64,000 nucleotides of DNA. Origin: Mariniflexile fucanivorans (GTDB lineage: Bacteria > Bacteroidota > Bacteroidia > Flavobacteriales > Flavobacteriaceae). The notes beneath the pieces are model-generated. The model was not told the DNA's origin, did no database searches, and saw only the letters and a list, made by a program, of their open reading frames with translations. This document shows, piece after piece, positions 52,611 to 60,531 of this stretch. The position numbers were made by a program, and so were the translations under genes. The DNA lies in contig NZ_SLUP01000001.1 in NCBI RefSeq assembly GCF_004341235.1, positions 558,001 to 622,000 on the forward strand, given 5' to 3'. Each line of letters opens with the position of its first letter. Positions within the stretch are counted from its first letter, which is position 1.

Positions 52611-52970
52611 TTAAAAATGGTAAAAAGCATTTTCCAAATGCTCTATGTTATAAACTTTTCCTTGTTTTACAATCGCAATAATATCAAAGCGCACTTCAAC
52701 ATCAAACCCATTTACCGTAACATATTCATCAACCGCTTTTACTAAGCGTTGTATTTGTTTTGGTTTTACAAAGTCTTGCGGGTTTCCAAAATCGACTGTC
52801 GATCGTGTTTTTACTTCAATAATGGCTAGTATATTGCTCTTTTGGGCAATAATATCGACTTCGGCCTTATCAAAACGGTAATTCTTTTCAATAATATCGT
52901 AGCCGTTTTTCAACAGAAAATCTTCTGCAAGTTGTTCGCCTTTTTTACCTAATTCGTTGTGTTTTGCCAT
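52611..52970 (-). CDS. YraN family (UPF0102) nuclease-fold protein
   Basis: 119 residues with the YraN signature: LGKKGEQLAEDFLLKNGYDI at the start, FDKAEVDIIAQ and IIEVKTRS, a restriction-endonuclease-like core with the E..D..ExK arrangement of catalytic residues. The biochemical role is unresolved; members have been linked to DNA or Holliday-junction processing. It is a single gene 54 bases from the TonB receptor gene upstream on the same strand. Confidence 0.92.
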   Translation of the reverse strand: MAKHNELGKKGEQLAEDFLLKNGYDIIEKNYRFDKAEVDIIAQKSNILAIIEVKTRSTVDFGNPQDFVKPKQIQRLVKAVDEYVTVNGFDVEVRFDIIAIVKQGKVYNIEHLENAFYHF

Positions 52971-53024
52971 TTACCATTCTTTATTTGAACTAAATATATT
53001 AATTAAAACAAAGAAACGCTTTCT

Positions 53025-55277
53025 TTATTTCAGCATATATCGCAATCCAAAAAACAAGCGTCTTCCTTGATTGGGTGCATAAATATAGCCAGGATCGAAG
53101 GTTAAAGCATACGGGTTATTGGCTGTTTGTGTCGCATTTCCGTTGCCATCAAAAACAACATCATTATCAAACGGGTCGTTCGCTCTTGCTATTATAAACG
53201 GATTTCCTTTATTTGGGGTCCAGTCTAACAGGTTTTTAACTCCGCCATAAAACTCAAAATTCTTTAAGCCATCATAGGTTATTTGTATGTTTTGAATGCT
53301 CCAAATGGGTGATTCTGGTAATCTAGGATCTAAATCACCTAAAATAGGCAATCTCATGGGGCCATAAATATTACCTGTATAATCAATTAAGAAATTATGA
53401 TTGAAGTTTTTATAAGAAACAGACCAAGTTCCAGAGTATTTTTCAGTTAAAATTTGCTGTTGCTTAATGCCATCTTCTTTTTGGGTTACTTCTTGAACTG
53501 TAAACCCTGCTAAAGCTTTAAAATTACTTGTTATTATGGCGTCTATATTAACACTAAAACCCAAACTTGAGGCGCCACCACTTAAATTATCATAAATAAC
53601 TTGATTCGGGTTGGTATCATAATCTGGTAAAATAGCATTGGTAAAGAAGGTGTACCAAGCAGAGGCATCAATCCCTATTATTTTTCCGCTTTTTGTATAT
53701 AACTTTTTAAGGTAATTTAAATTGACGTTATACGAGCGTTCTGGTTTTAATTCCTCTTCAATAATAACATCTCTTGCGCCATTTAATGCGGCATGCTCTT
53801 CGGTAAACAGATTTACAACTCGGAAACCAGTACCTGCGTTCAATCTAAAAATATCATGTTCTGTTGGTTTAAATTTATAGGCTATTCTAGGGGTGAAAAT
53901 ATTGCCATGGCGTTTATCGTAATCATATCTAGCACCAAGTAACACTTTATGTTTTTCATTTAATTTTATTTCATCTTGAAGGAATAGTGAAGGAATCACT
54001 ATTTCATCTTCTTGTTCAGTAACCGGCGTGTTATCATTATAATAATTGTAACGTCCTGAAACTCCCAAAAGCCAATCGTGATTCTGGTTTGAAATATCCC
54101 ATGTTAATTGACCAAAACCGATGCGTTGTTGCGCTAAATACAAGGTATTACCATAGGCTGAATTTTGGTCATGATCTGAATATGAAAACTGAAACATCAT
54201 TTTTTCCTGTATAGGTAATTGATACTTTCCAATTAATTCATAACGCGTTGTGTAGATACTTTCGCCATATACATCGCTACCACCTCTGTACTCTGGTGTC
54301 CATTGCATTTCGCCACCCCAGCGGTCTTCGTAAAAAAAGCGACCAGCTAACGAAAATGCTCTGTTGTTTTGCCTTTTGAAATCCCATTTTTGAAAAACAG
54401 AAATACGGTCTTGCAAGGTAACATCGGTAAAATTATCATTATTCGCATCAATAGGATTTGAATAATTAAAATAATTAGCTCCTAAAAGCATGGTCGCTTT
54501 TTTACCCACATTTGCTTTAAAACCTAAATCAACATTTAGTTCTTCCCAATCTGTGGTATAACTATCAACAAATACAAGTGGTGCATTTTCAGGAAGTTTT
54601 GTAATAACGTTAATTAATCCGCCCACAGCTTCACTTCCATAAAGTGATGACGCCGGTCCTTTAACTATTTCAACCTGTTCTATTAAAGAGCTTGGAATGC
54701 CTGAAAGTCCATATACGGTAGAGAGTCCACTTACTATAGGCATACCATCAATTAGCACTAATGTATAAGGCCCTTCTAATCCATTTATGTGAATATCACC
54801 CGTATTGCAAACGCTACAATTTATTTGAGGGCGCACCCCATTTACGGCTTGTAAAGATTCGAAAATATTAGGTGCTGGATTTTTTTTTAGGAATGTTGGA
54901 GAATACACTTCCACGGGAACAGGACTTTCTAATCTGGTTACAGGTTTAAGGGTTCCAGTTATAACAATTTCGTCTAGTAATTCATCTTCCACTAAATTTA
55001 TATCAAGATTAATATGCCCTCCTTTTAATGTTATAGGTTTTTGAATTGTTTTAAAACCTGTATAGGAAACGATTAATGTATAATTGCCTTCTTTAACATT
55101 TTCTATTATAAAACCGCCATCTTCCCTAGTTACAGCCCCTTTAGATGTGCCTTTTAAATACACGTTTACATAAGGAAGGGATTCATCATCAGTTGTTATT
55201 TTACCCGATATATTGTAAGTGTTATCTGCATTCAATACATTGGAAAGAAGCAAAAACAAGGCAATAAGGTTCTTCAT
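53025..55277 (-). CDS. TonB-dependent receptor with CxxC in the plug domain
   Basis: 750 residues: a signal peptide (about 1-17), a carboxypeptidase-regulatory-like domain (20-96; YNISGKITTDDESLPYVNVYLKG), a plug (~100-230) and a beta barrel ending LFFGLRYMLK. The plug contains NCSVCNTGDIHINGLEGPY with Cys154 and Cys157, close to the site where substrates dock, and VEIVKGPASSLYGSEAVGGLINV. It is divergent from two DtxR-type regulators and a feoB pair, across 171 bases that contain a DtxR-like operator, so it probably imports an iron or manganese compound. The cysteines could bind a metal directly. It could alternatively be a siderophore receptor. Confidence 0.85.
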   Translation of the reverse strand: MKNLIALFLLLSNVLNADNTYNISGKITTDDESLPYVNVYLKGTSKGAVTREDGGFIIENVKEGNYTLIVSYTGFKTIQKPITLKGGHINLDINLVEDELLDEIVITGTLKPVTRLESPVPVEVYSPTFLKKNPAPNIFESLQAVNGVRPQINCSVCNTGDIHINGLEGPYTLVLIDGMPIVSGLSTVYGLSGIPSSLIEQVEIVKGPASSLYGSEAVGGLINVITKLPENAPLVFVDSYTTDWEELNVDLGFKANVGKKATMLLGANYFNYSNPIDANNDNFTDVTLQDRISVFQKWDFKRQNNRAFSLAGRFFYEDRWGGEMQWTPEYRGGSDVYGESIYTTRYELIGKYQLPIQEKMMFQFSYSDHDQNSAYGNTLYLAQQRIGFGQLTWDISNQNHDWLLGVSGRYNYYNDNTPVTEQEDEIVIPSLFLQDEIKLNEKHKVLLGARYDYDKRHGNIFTPRIAYKFKPTEHDIFRLNAGTGFRVVNLFTEEHAALNGARDVIIEEELKPERSYNVNLNYLKKLYTKSGKIIGIDASAWYTFFTNAILPDYDTNPNQVIYDNLSGGASSLGFSVNIDAIITSNFKALAGFTVQEVTQKEDGIKQQQILTEKYSGTWSVSYKNFNHNFLIDYTGNIYGPMRLPILGDLDPRLPESPIWSIQNIQITYDGLKNFEFYGGVKNLLDWTPNKGNPFIIARANDPFDNDVVFDGNGNATQTANNPYALTFDPGYIYAPNQGRRLFFGLRYMLK

Positions 55278-55302
55278 TGGTTAGGTTTTAAATAATTTTT
55301 GG

Positions 55303-55310
55303 CAAACATA
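55303..55310 (-). promoter_or_regulatory. -7 element of the TonB receptor gene
   Basis: CAAACATA reads TATGTTTG on the minus strand, followed by CC, 26 bases before the start codon. No ideal -33 box is seen; TTTG lies 27 bases away. Confidence 0.5.
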
Positions 55311-55333
55311 GTTATTTTTATTAAGTCTAAATA

Positions 55334-55347
55334 ATGACAAAGGTCAT
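55334..55347. promoter_or_regulatory. short palindrome near the TonB receptor promoter
   Basis: ATGAC-AAAG-GTCAT is a perfect 5-base inverted repeat just upstream of the receptor -7 element, where a repressor or activator could act. Too short to name a regulator. Confidence 0.35.
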
Positions 55348-55364
55348 ATTTTTGAATATATTTA

Positions 55365-55384
55365 TTTTTAGTCTTGCCTAAAAA
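55365..55384. promoter_or_regulatory. DtxR/MntR-type operator
   Basis: TTTTTAG-TCTTGC-CTAAAAA is a perfect 7-base inverted repeat. Its core TTTAGTCTTGCCTAAA resembles the DtxR/IdeR/MntR consensus (TTAGG...CCTAA). It lies between the divergent receptor and dtxR promoters, 26 bases before the dtxR -7 element. Confidence 0.6.
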
Positions 55385-55410
55385 AATATTTAATTGAAAG
55401 TAAAATTTAG

Positions 55411-55418
55411 TATATTTG
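55411..55418 (+). promoter_or_regulatory. -7 element of the dtxR-feo operon
   Basis: TATATTTG matches TAnnTTTG; the start codon at 55449 is 31 bases downstream. Confidence 0.6.
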
Positions 55419-55435
55419 TAAACTAAAGTGAACGT

Positions 55436-55461
55436 ATGATTACATTATATGATTACATTAT
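55436..55461 (+). repeat. 13-base tandem duplication spanning the dtxR start codon
   Basis: ATGATTACATTAT occurs twice back to back (55436-55448 and 55449-55461). The second copy holds the real start. The first gives an out-of-frame ATG with a short decoy ORF of about 45 codons. Confidence 0.85.
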
Positions 55462-56102
55462 CAGAAGAAAATTATTTAAAAGCTATTTACCATTTAGGGA
55501 AGCAAGGTGTTGCAGCCGTAAGCACCAATGCTATTGCAGAAAAGATAGAATCGAAAGCTTCTTCGGTAACTGATATGGTTAAAAAACTAGCAGATAAAAA
55601 TTTAGCCAATTATGTAAAGTATCAAGGCGTAAGTTTAACGAACGAAGGGCGTTTAGCTGCTGCTTTAGTTATTAGAAAACACCGTCTTTGGGAAGTGTTT
55701 TTAGTTGAAAAACTTAACTTTTCTTGGGATGAAGTGCATGATGTTGCCGAACAATTAGAGCATATAAAATCATTAAAATTGGTAAATGAATTAGATGCTT
55801 TTTTAGGGTTTCCAACCCACGATCCCCATGGCGACCCCATTCCAGATAAAGATGGCAAATATGCGCCAAATAAAAGTGTTAATATTCTAGATTTAGAAAT
55901 TGGCAGTGAAGGTATTTTGTCTTTGGTTAAAGATTCTTCCGATGTGTTTTTAAAATACTTAAATAAAAACAATTTGGCTTTGGGAGATGTTATTAAGGTT
56001 TTAGAGTTCGAACCGTTTGATGATTCGGTAACTATTCAAACAAAAGAAAGGCAAATTATTATTTCTAAAGAAGTTGCCAAAAATTTATACTTAAGTCTAT
56101 AA
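55449..56102 (+). CDS. DtxR-family metal-dependent transcriptional regulator
   Basis: 217 residues. The winged helix is at 1-65 (ALKAIYHLGKQGVAAVSTNAIAEKI), the dimerisation/metal domain at ~65-140 (KHRLWEVFLVEKLNFSWDEVHDVAEQLEHI, then FLGFPTHDPHGDPIPD), and an SH3/FeoA-like domain at ~145-217. Metal ligands of this family (His, Glu, Asp) are present in the HDVAEQLEH and HDPHGDP segments. DtxR-type proteins repress iron or manganese uptake genes when the metal is bound. A palindromic operator lies in its own promoter region. It is followed two bases later by a second DtxR-like protein, with the FeoB genes after that. Confidence 0.92.
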   Translation: MITLSEENYLKAIYHLGKQGVAAVSTNAIAEKIESKASSVTDMVKKLADKNLANYVKYQGVSLTNEGRLAAALVIRKHRLWEVFLVEKLNFSWDEVHDVAEQLEHIKSLKLVNELDAFLGFPTHDPHGDPIPDKDGKYAPNKSVNILDLEIGSEGILSLVKDSSDVFLKYLNKNNLALGDVIKVLEFEPFDDSVTIQTKERQIIISKEVAKNLYLSL

Positions 56103-56104
56103 TT

Positions 56105-57124
56105 ATGAAGTACAATCCCACATACGCCCTCATTCTATTTTTTATCATATCGGGTGTTTTATATGTGCTATTTCGGCCTGCAAAAGGTTGGTTTTGGATT
56201 ATAAAAAACAACTTTAAAAGCAACGAAAAAATAGTCACTGAAGATATATTAAAACAACTATACCATTTTGAGAATTCGGGAAATAAGGTCGATACCAAAA
56301 CATTGCTTCAGGTATTAGACTTTAATAACAATCAAATTATAGAAGTTGTAAAAAAAATGACCATCAATGATTTAATTTATTTTGAATCGGATGTATTAAA
56401 ATTAACGAATGCTGGTAGAGATTATGCTTTACGAATTGTTAGAATTCACCGACTTTGGGAACGTTATTTAGCCGATAAAACAGGGTTTAGTAAAGAAGAA
56501 TGGCATGATAGAGCAGAAATGATGGAGCACAAATTAAACCATGATGAAACCAATACGTTGGCGGCTCATTTAGGAAATCCAAAATTTGACCCACATGGCG
56601 ACCCCATACCTACTAAAACAGGAAAAGTGGCGGAAGTTCATGGTGTAGAATTGCCTTTATTACCTGTAAATTCCATTGGAAGAATTACCCATATAGAAGA
56701 TGAACCCGAGATTATTTATAAGCAAATTTTAGCTGAAAACATTCACATGGGGTCGCTTATTAGAGTGGTTGAAAACAACGCAACGCGAATTGTTTTTCTT
56801 TCGGAAGGAGAAGAGTTTAGGTTAGCACCCATTGTGGCGGCTAATTTAACTGTAGCTCCTATTGAAAAAGAAATTATAATTGAGGATAATATTGCCAGAT
56901 TATCAAGCTTAAAAGAAGATGAGACGGCCATAATAACAGGCATTTCAAAAGAAAGTAGAGGGGAAAGCAGACGCCGTTTACTCGATTTAGGCTTTGTAAA
57001 AGGTGCCACTATCAAAATAGATTTAATAAATCCATTGGGCGAACCGAATGCTTACCTTATTAAAGGCACCTCCATTGCTTTACGAAAAGATCAAGCGGCA
57101 AAAATTCTTATTAAAAAAGATTAA
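56105..57124 (+). CDS. membrane-anchored DtxR-like protein fused to a FeoA domain
   Basis: 339 residues. An N-terminal membrane helix (about 7-24; YALILFFIISGVLYVLF) precedes a short basic linker, a winged helix (~40-100), a DtxR metal/dimer domain (~105-175; HRLWERYLADKTGFSKEEWHDRAEMMEHKL and FDPHGDPIP) and an SH3-like segment. The C-terminal ~75 residues are a FeoA domain (ETAIITGISKESRGESRRRLLDLGFVKGATIKI). The domain order of its neighbour is thus repeated and extended. FeoA partners FeoB, so this fusion may link metal sensing to FeoB at the membrane. Whether the winged helix still binds DNA is unknown. It starts two bases after the first regulator. Confidence 0.85.
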   Translation: MKYNPTYALILFFIISGVLYVLFRPAKGWFWIIKNNFKSNEKIVTEDILKQLYHFENSGNKVDTKTLLQVLDFNNNQIIEVVKKMTINDLIYFESDVLKLTNAGRDYALRIVRIHRLWERYLADKTGFSKEEWHDRAEMMEHKLNHDETNTLAAHLGNPKFDPHGDPIPTKTGKVAEVHGVELPLLPVNSIGRITHIEDEPEIIYKQILAENIHMGSLIRVVENNATRIVFLSEGEEFRLAPIVAANLTVAPIEKEIIIEDNIARLSSLKEDETAIITGISKESRGESRRRLLDLGFVKGATIKIDLINPLGEPNAYLIKGTSIALRKDQAAKILIKKD

Positions 57125-57127
57125 TTT

Positions 57128-57892
57128 ATGGATACTAAAGTAAAAAGTGCTTGCGAAACCTGTGCCCATTTTAATGCAGATGGTTTAAAAAAAATGGGCA
57201 TTCATACAGATAATGTCGATTTTGTAGTAGCACTCGCAGGAAATCCAAACACAGGAAAAAGTACCGTTTTTAATTCATTAACCGGTTTACGCCAGCACAC
57301 AGGCAATTGGCCAGGTAAAACAGTAACTAGGGCCGAAGGTGGTTTTGAGTATAACAAACAAAAATATAAGTTAGTCGATTTACCAGGCACCTATTCATTA
57401 CTTTCGACTTCGGAAGATGAAGCTGCGGCCAGAGATTTTATTCTTTTTGGAAAACCAGATGTCACAGTTATTGTAGCCGATGCGAATCGATTGGAACGTA
57501 ACTTAAACTTGGTGCTTCAAATTTTAGAAATTACCGATAAAGCTGTGTTATGTTTGAATTTAATGGATGAAGCCAAACGAAACCACATTATTATTGATGA
57601 AAGAACTTTGGCACGCGATTTAGGTATTCCTGTGGTTGCCACCAGCGCTAGGTTTAGTCAAGGAATTCCCGAATTGATACACACTATAAGTGAGATTGCT
57701 AATGGAAATATTATTTGTAAACCACACCGTATTAAAAACGTACCGAGTAATATTGAAAACGCTGTTAAAACACTTACTGCTGAGATTGAAAAAGAGTTTC
57801 CTAACATTCCGAATAGTCGATGGATTGCATTTAGACTGCTGGAAGGAGATACCGAGATTATTAAAGCTTTAAAATCGGGTGAATTAGTTTAA
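57128..57892 (+). CDS. FeoB G domain (split FeoB, N-terminal part)
   Basis: 254 residues. Cys9 and Cys12 form an N-terminal CxxC (CETCAHF). The G domain shows G1 GNPNTGKST (38-46), G2 TGNWPGKT (58-65), G3 DLPG (84-87), G4 NLMD (144-147) and G5 near ATSARF. A helical GDI-like region follows to the end. In ordinary FeoB this continues into the membrane domain. Here the ORF ends with TAA, three codons are passed and the membrane part begins with ATG in the same frame. It starts three bases after the FeoA-fusion gene, so all four genes form one operon. Confidence 0.9.
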   Translation: MDTKVKSACETCAHFNADGLKKMGIHTDNVDFVVALAGNPNTGKSTVFNSLTGLRQHTGNWPGKTVTRAEGGFEYNKQKYKLVDLPGTYSLLSTSEDEAAARDFILFGKPDVTVIVADANRLERNLNLVLQILEITDKAVLCLNLMDEAKRNHIIIDERTLARDLGIPVVATSARFSQGIPELIHTISEIANGNIICKPHRIKNVPSNIENAVKTLTAEIEKEFPNIPNSRWIAFRLLEGDTEIIKALKSGELV

Positions 57893-57901
57893 AATAAAAT
57901 C

Positions 57902-59320
57902 ATGGCAAATAAAAATATAGATCACATATTAGAACTCTCAAATGAATTGCGTTGGCAAATTGGCGATGAATTTCATGATAATTTAACCGAAGGTATTTAT
58001 GCCGATGCCGCTCAAATTGTGAGTGATACCGTGCAAGTTGATGAGTCAAAAAAACGCTTCCGATTAGATAGACAAATCGATAAAATAGTGACGAGTAAGG
58101 TTTTTGGATTTCCCATCATGTTTTTAATCTTGGCAACGGTGCTTTGGTTAACAATTATTGGAGCCAATTATCCATCGTCGTTATTGGCACAATTATTATT
58201 AGATACCTTTCATCCCATTTTAAAAACGGGTGTGGCAGCTATTAATATGCCTTGGTGGCTTAGTGGTTTTTTAATTGATGGTGTGTATTTAGCCGTCGCT
58301 TGGGTAATTGCTGTTATGTTACCGCCTATGGCTATATTTTTTCCCATGTTTACACTTTTAGAAGATTTTGGTTATTTACCGCGTGTAGCATTTAATTTAG
58401 ACAATTTATTTAAAAAATCGGGCGCTCATGGTAAACAAGCATTGACTATGACAATGGGTTTTGGTTGTAATGCAGCAGGCGTCGTAGCTACGCGTATTAT
58501 TGACAGCCCCAGAGAACGCTTAATCGCTATTATTACCAATAATTTTTCTCTTTGTAATGGGCGTTGGCCTACACAAATACTAATTGCCACTATTTTTATT
58601 GGTGCTGTTGTTCCATCCACATTTTCTAGTCTAGCGTCTTTATTGGCAGTAATAGTTATAGCGGTTTTAGGGATGGCATTTATGTTTGGTACATCGTGGG
58701 CATTGTCAAAAACATTATTAAAAGGGCAAGTTTCTACATTTAATTTAGAATTGCCTCCGTACCGTCCACCACGTTTTTGGAAAACCATTTACACATCGTT
58801 AATTGACAGAACCATGATTGTTTTATGGCGCGCCATTGTATTTGCTGCGCCTGCAGGTGCTGTTATTTGGCTTATTTCAAATATTTATATTGGAAATGAA
58901 AGTATTGCTGCTTGGGCTATTGACTCCATGAATGGATTCGGGTTTCTTTTAGGTTTAAATGGCGTGATTTTGTTAGCTTATATCGTAGCCATTCCAGCTA
59001 ATGAAATAGTGATTCCTACCATATTAATGCTTACGGTTTTAGTAACGGGCATTGATGGAGGTGCAGGTGCAGGTGTTATGTTTGAACTTGATTCAGTAAA
59101 TGCTACAGGCGATATTTTAAAAGCAGGAGGTTGGACGTTATTAACCGCCATTAATTTGATGCTTTTTAGCTTGCTTCATAACCCATGTAGCACGACCATT
59201 TATACCATTTACAAAGAAACAAAAAGTGTAAAGTGGACGGTTTTTGCATCCATAATGCCTGTAATTTTAGGGTTTATAGTTACATTTTTAGTGGCTCAAA
59301 TTTGGCGAATTGTGTTTTAG
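57902..59320 (+). CDS. FeoB membrane domain (split FeoB, C-terminal part)
   Basis: 472 residues, polytopic with ~10 membrane helices from about residue 70. The two Gate (nucleoside-recognition) domains are present. The first carries [23 protein letters not shown] and a second Cys in [14 protein letters not shown]; the canonical FeoB 3 kb away has GTACAIPAIMATRNIESWKERLI and TTCSARLPVY at these places. Both Cys positions are kept but the neighbours differ strongly, suggesting another ligand or metal, perhaps manganese as reported for FeoB2 of Porphyromonas. It is last in the operon; no terminator hairpin is obvious. Confidence 0.88.
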   Translation: MANKNIDHILELSNELRWQIGDEFHDNLTEGIYADAAQIVSDTVQVDESKKRFRLDRQIDKIVTSKVFGFPIMFLILATVLWLTIIGANYPSSLLAQLLLDTFHPILKTGVAAINMPWWLSGFLIDGVYLAVAWVIAVMLPPMAIFFPMFTLLEDFGYLPRVAFNLDNLFKKSGAHGKQALTMTMGFGCNAAGVVATRIIDSPRERLIAIITNNFSLCNGRWPTQILIATIFIGAVVPSTFSSLASLLAVIVIAVLGMAFMFGTSWALSKTLLKGQVSTFNLELPPYRPPRFWKTIYTSLIDRTMIVLWRAIVFAAPAGAVIWLISNIYIGNESIAAWAIDSMNGFGFLLGLNGVILLAYIVAIPANEIVIPTILMLTVLVTGIDGGAGAGVMFELDSVNATGDILKAGGWTLLTAINLMLFSLLHNPCSTTIYTIYKETKSVKWTVFASIMPVILGFIVTFLVAQIWRIVF

Positions 59321-59395
59321 TAACCCAAGCTTTTTTTTAAAAAACTCAAATTAGAAGTTGAAAGAATGAATTAAAAAAAGTAATTTTTTGAAAAT

Positions 59396-60280
59396 TTATT
59401 CTTTAAACTTCACCTGTTTCAAAATAACTTTAGGAAATTTTGTAATAGGTGTAATAGTTAGTTGTTTATAATAGCACTCCGCAGCTTCCGATTGTATTTG
59501 AATTTGCCCTTTGTTTAATATAGAACCATCAGGTTTTTTAGCGTTTTCAACCACCATAACCACTTCGCCATTTACAACATGTACTGAGTTGTTTCCTACT
59601 ACATAGATTTCTAAAGTATTCCATTCGCCATGTGGTGCATCTAGTTCTTTGCTCGCACTAGTGTAGCCTATTTTTTCTAAGTAAGAAGAACTATTTGGAT
59701 CGTAACTATTTCGTTTTTCACCCACAGTGCCTCGAATTTCTACAAGTGGTGCAGGGACTTTTGGTTCAGCAGCATTTCCTCCCAACGGAATAAAATCGCC
59801 TAAATCGGTTTCTTGAACTTGATACTCTAAAGAGGTTTTCCAAGTTTTCCAAAAACGACCATGCTCTCCATAACAATGGTAAAGGATACCGCTATCTCTT
59901 AACTCATCTAAACGTGGTTCCCATTTTTTATCGCCCCATTTAAACATGGTACTTAAGTGGTAATTTTCGAATTCCTCTTTAGTTGCTAAACACCCATAAA
60001 TTTCCCCAGTTATTTTTAAAATGGGTTCTTCATTTTCAACAAAAACAGTAAAAACATTTTTTATATCGTTGTTTAAACCAAGAGGTTCTCCTTTATAAAC
60101 ATTATCTGCTTGGTAAGTTCCTTCGGGTAAATCTTTAACGGAGCTATGCGGAATTCCAATCCATACATCAAAATGGCTTAAATCAACATCTAGCAAATTA
60201 AGAGATTTTGAATTGTTTTGAGCAAAACTATGTAAACTGAAAAAAGTGATAAGAAAAGCAAACTTTAACTGAAGTGTCAT
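59396..60280 (-). CDS. secreted DUF1080 (3-keto-disaccharide hydrolase-like) protein
   Basis: 294 residues with a signal peptide ending SFAQ (about residue 20). The body is a concanavalin-like DUF1080 domain: LSHFDVWIG at the start, [43 protein letters not shown], and the closing [20 protein letters not shown]. The domain has been described as a 3-keto-glycoside hydrolase and is common in Bacteroidetes carbohydrate use, but there is no sugar operon here. It sits between the two feo clusters and is convergent with the split feoB. Its role in a metal region is unexplained. Confidence 0.85.
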   Translation of the reverse strand: MTLQLKFAFLITFFSLHSFAQNNSKSLNLLDVDLSHFDVWIGIPHSSVKDLPEGTYQADNVYKGEPLGLNNDIKNVFTVFVENEEPILKITGEIYGCLATKEEFENYHLSTMFKWGDKKWEPRLDELRDSGILYHCYGEHGRFWKTWKTSLEYQVQETDLGDFIPLGGNAAEPKVPAPLVEIRGTVGEKRNSYDPNSSSYLEKIGYTSASKELDAPHGEWNTLEIYVVGNNSVHVVNGEVVMVVENAKKPDGSILNKGQIQIQSEAAECYYKQLTITPITKFPKVILKQVKFKE

Positions 60281-60328
60281 TTTTTGAATATTTATGAATT
60301 CCAGTTAAATATATAGAAAAATTTTCTT

Positions 60329-60466
60329 TTAATGGCAGCCGCAACCATCATCGCCACCACATACTTTTTTTGATTTCGATTTTTTCCAAATAAATTTTCT
60401 AATCAAAAAAATGAAAGCAAACGCAATGGCTACAAAAACTAATATATTTTGAATGATGGTGTTCAT
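60329..60466 (-). CDS. FeoB-associated Cys-rich membrane protein
   Basis: 45 residues, below the usual length cut-off. One membrane helix (about 3-22; IIQNILVFVAIAFAFIFLI) is followed by a basic stretch and a Cys-rich tail KKVCGGDDGCGCH, with Cys36, Cys42 and Cys44 and a C-terminal His. This architecture and its place directly after feoB match the FeoB-associated Cys-rich family. It probably helps iron handling at FeoB in a manner analogous to FeoC, though that is not proven. It begins 65 bases after the feoB stop and is the last gene of the feoA-feoB operon. Confidence 0.88.
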   Translation of the reverse strand: MNTIIQNILVFVAIAFAFIFLIRKFIWKKSKSKKVCGGDDGCGCH

Positions 60467-60531
60467 AGTTTATTTTGTCGCTGTTACTTTAGTTTCATTT
60501 CAAAAGATTGTTGCTTCCGCAGAGAAATATG

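Noticed and set aside
57890-57901. Sequencing error or simple frameshift splitting feoB
   Set aside because: The break is an in-frame TAA, not a frameshift, and the downstream half starts with a good ATG three codons later; FeoB G domains as separate proteins are known to occur. Kept as a question in the findings rather than called a pseudogene.
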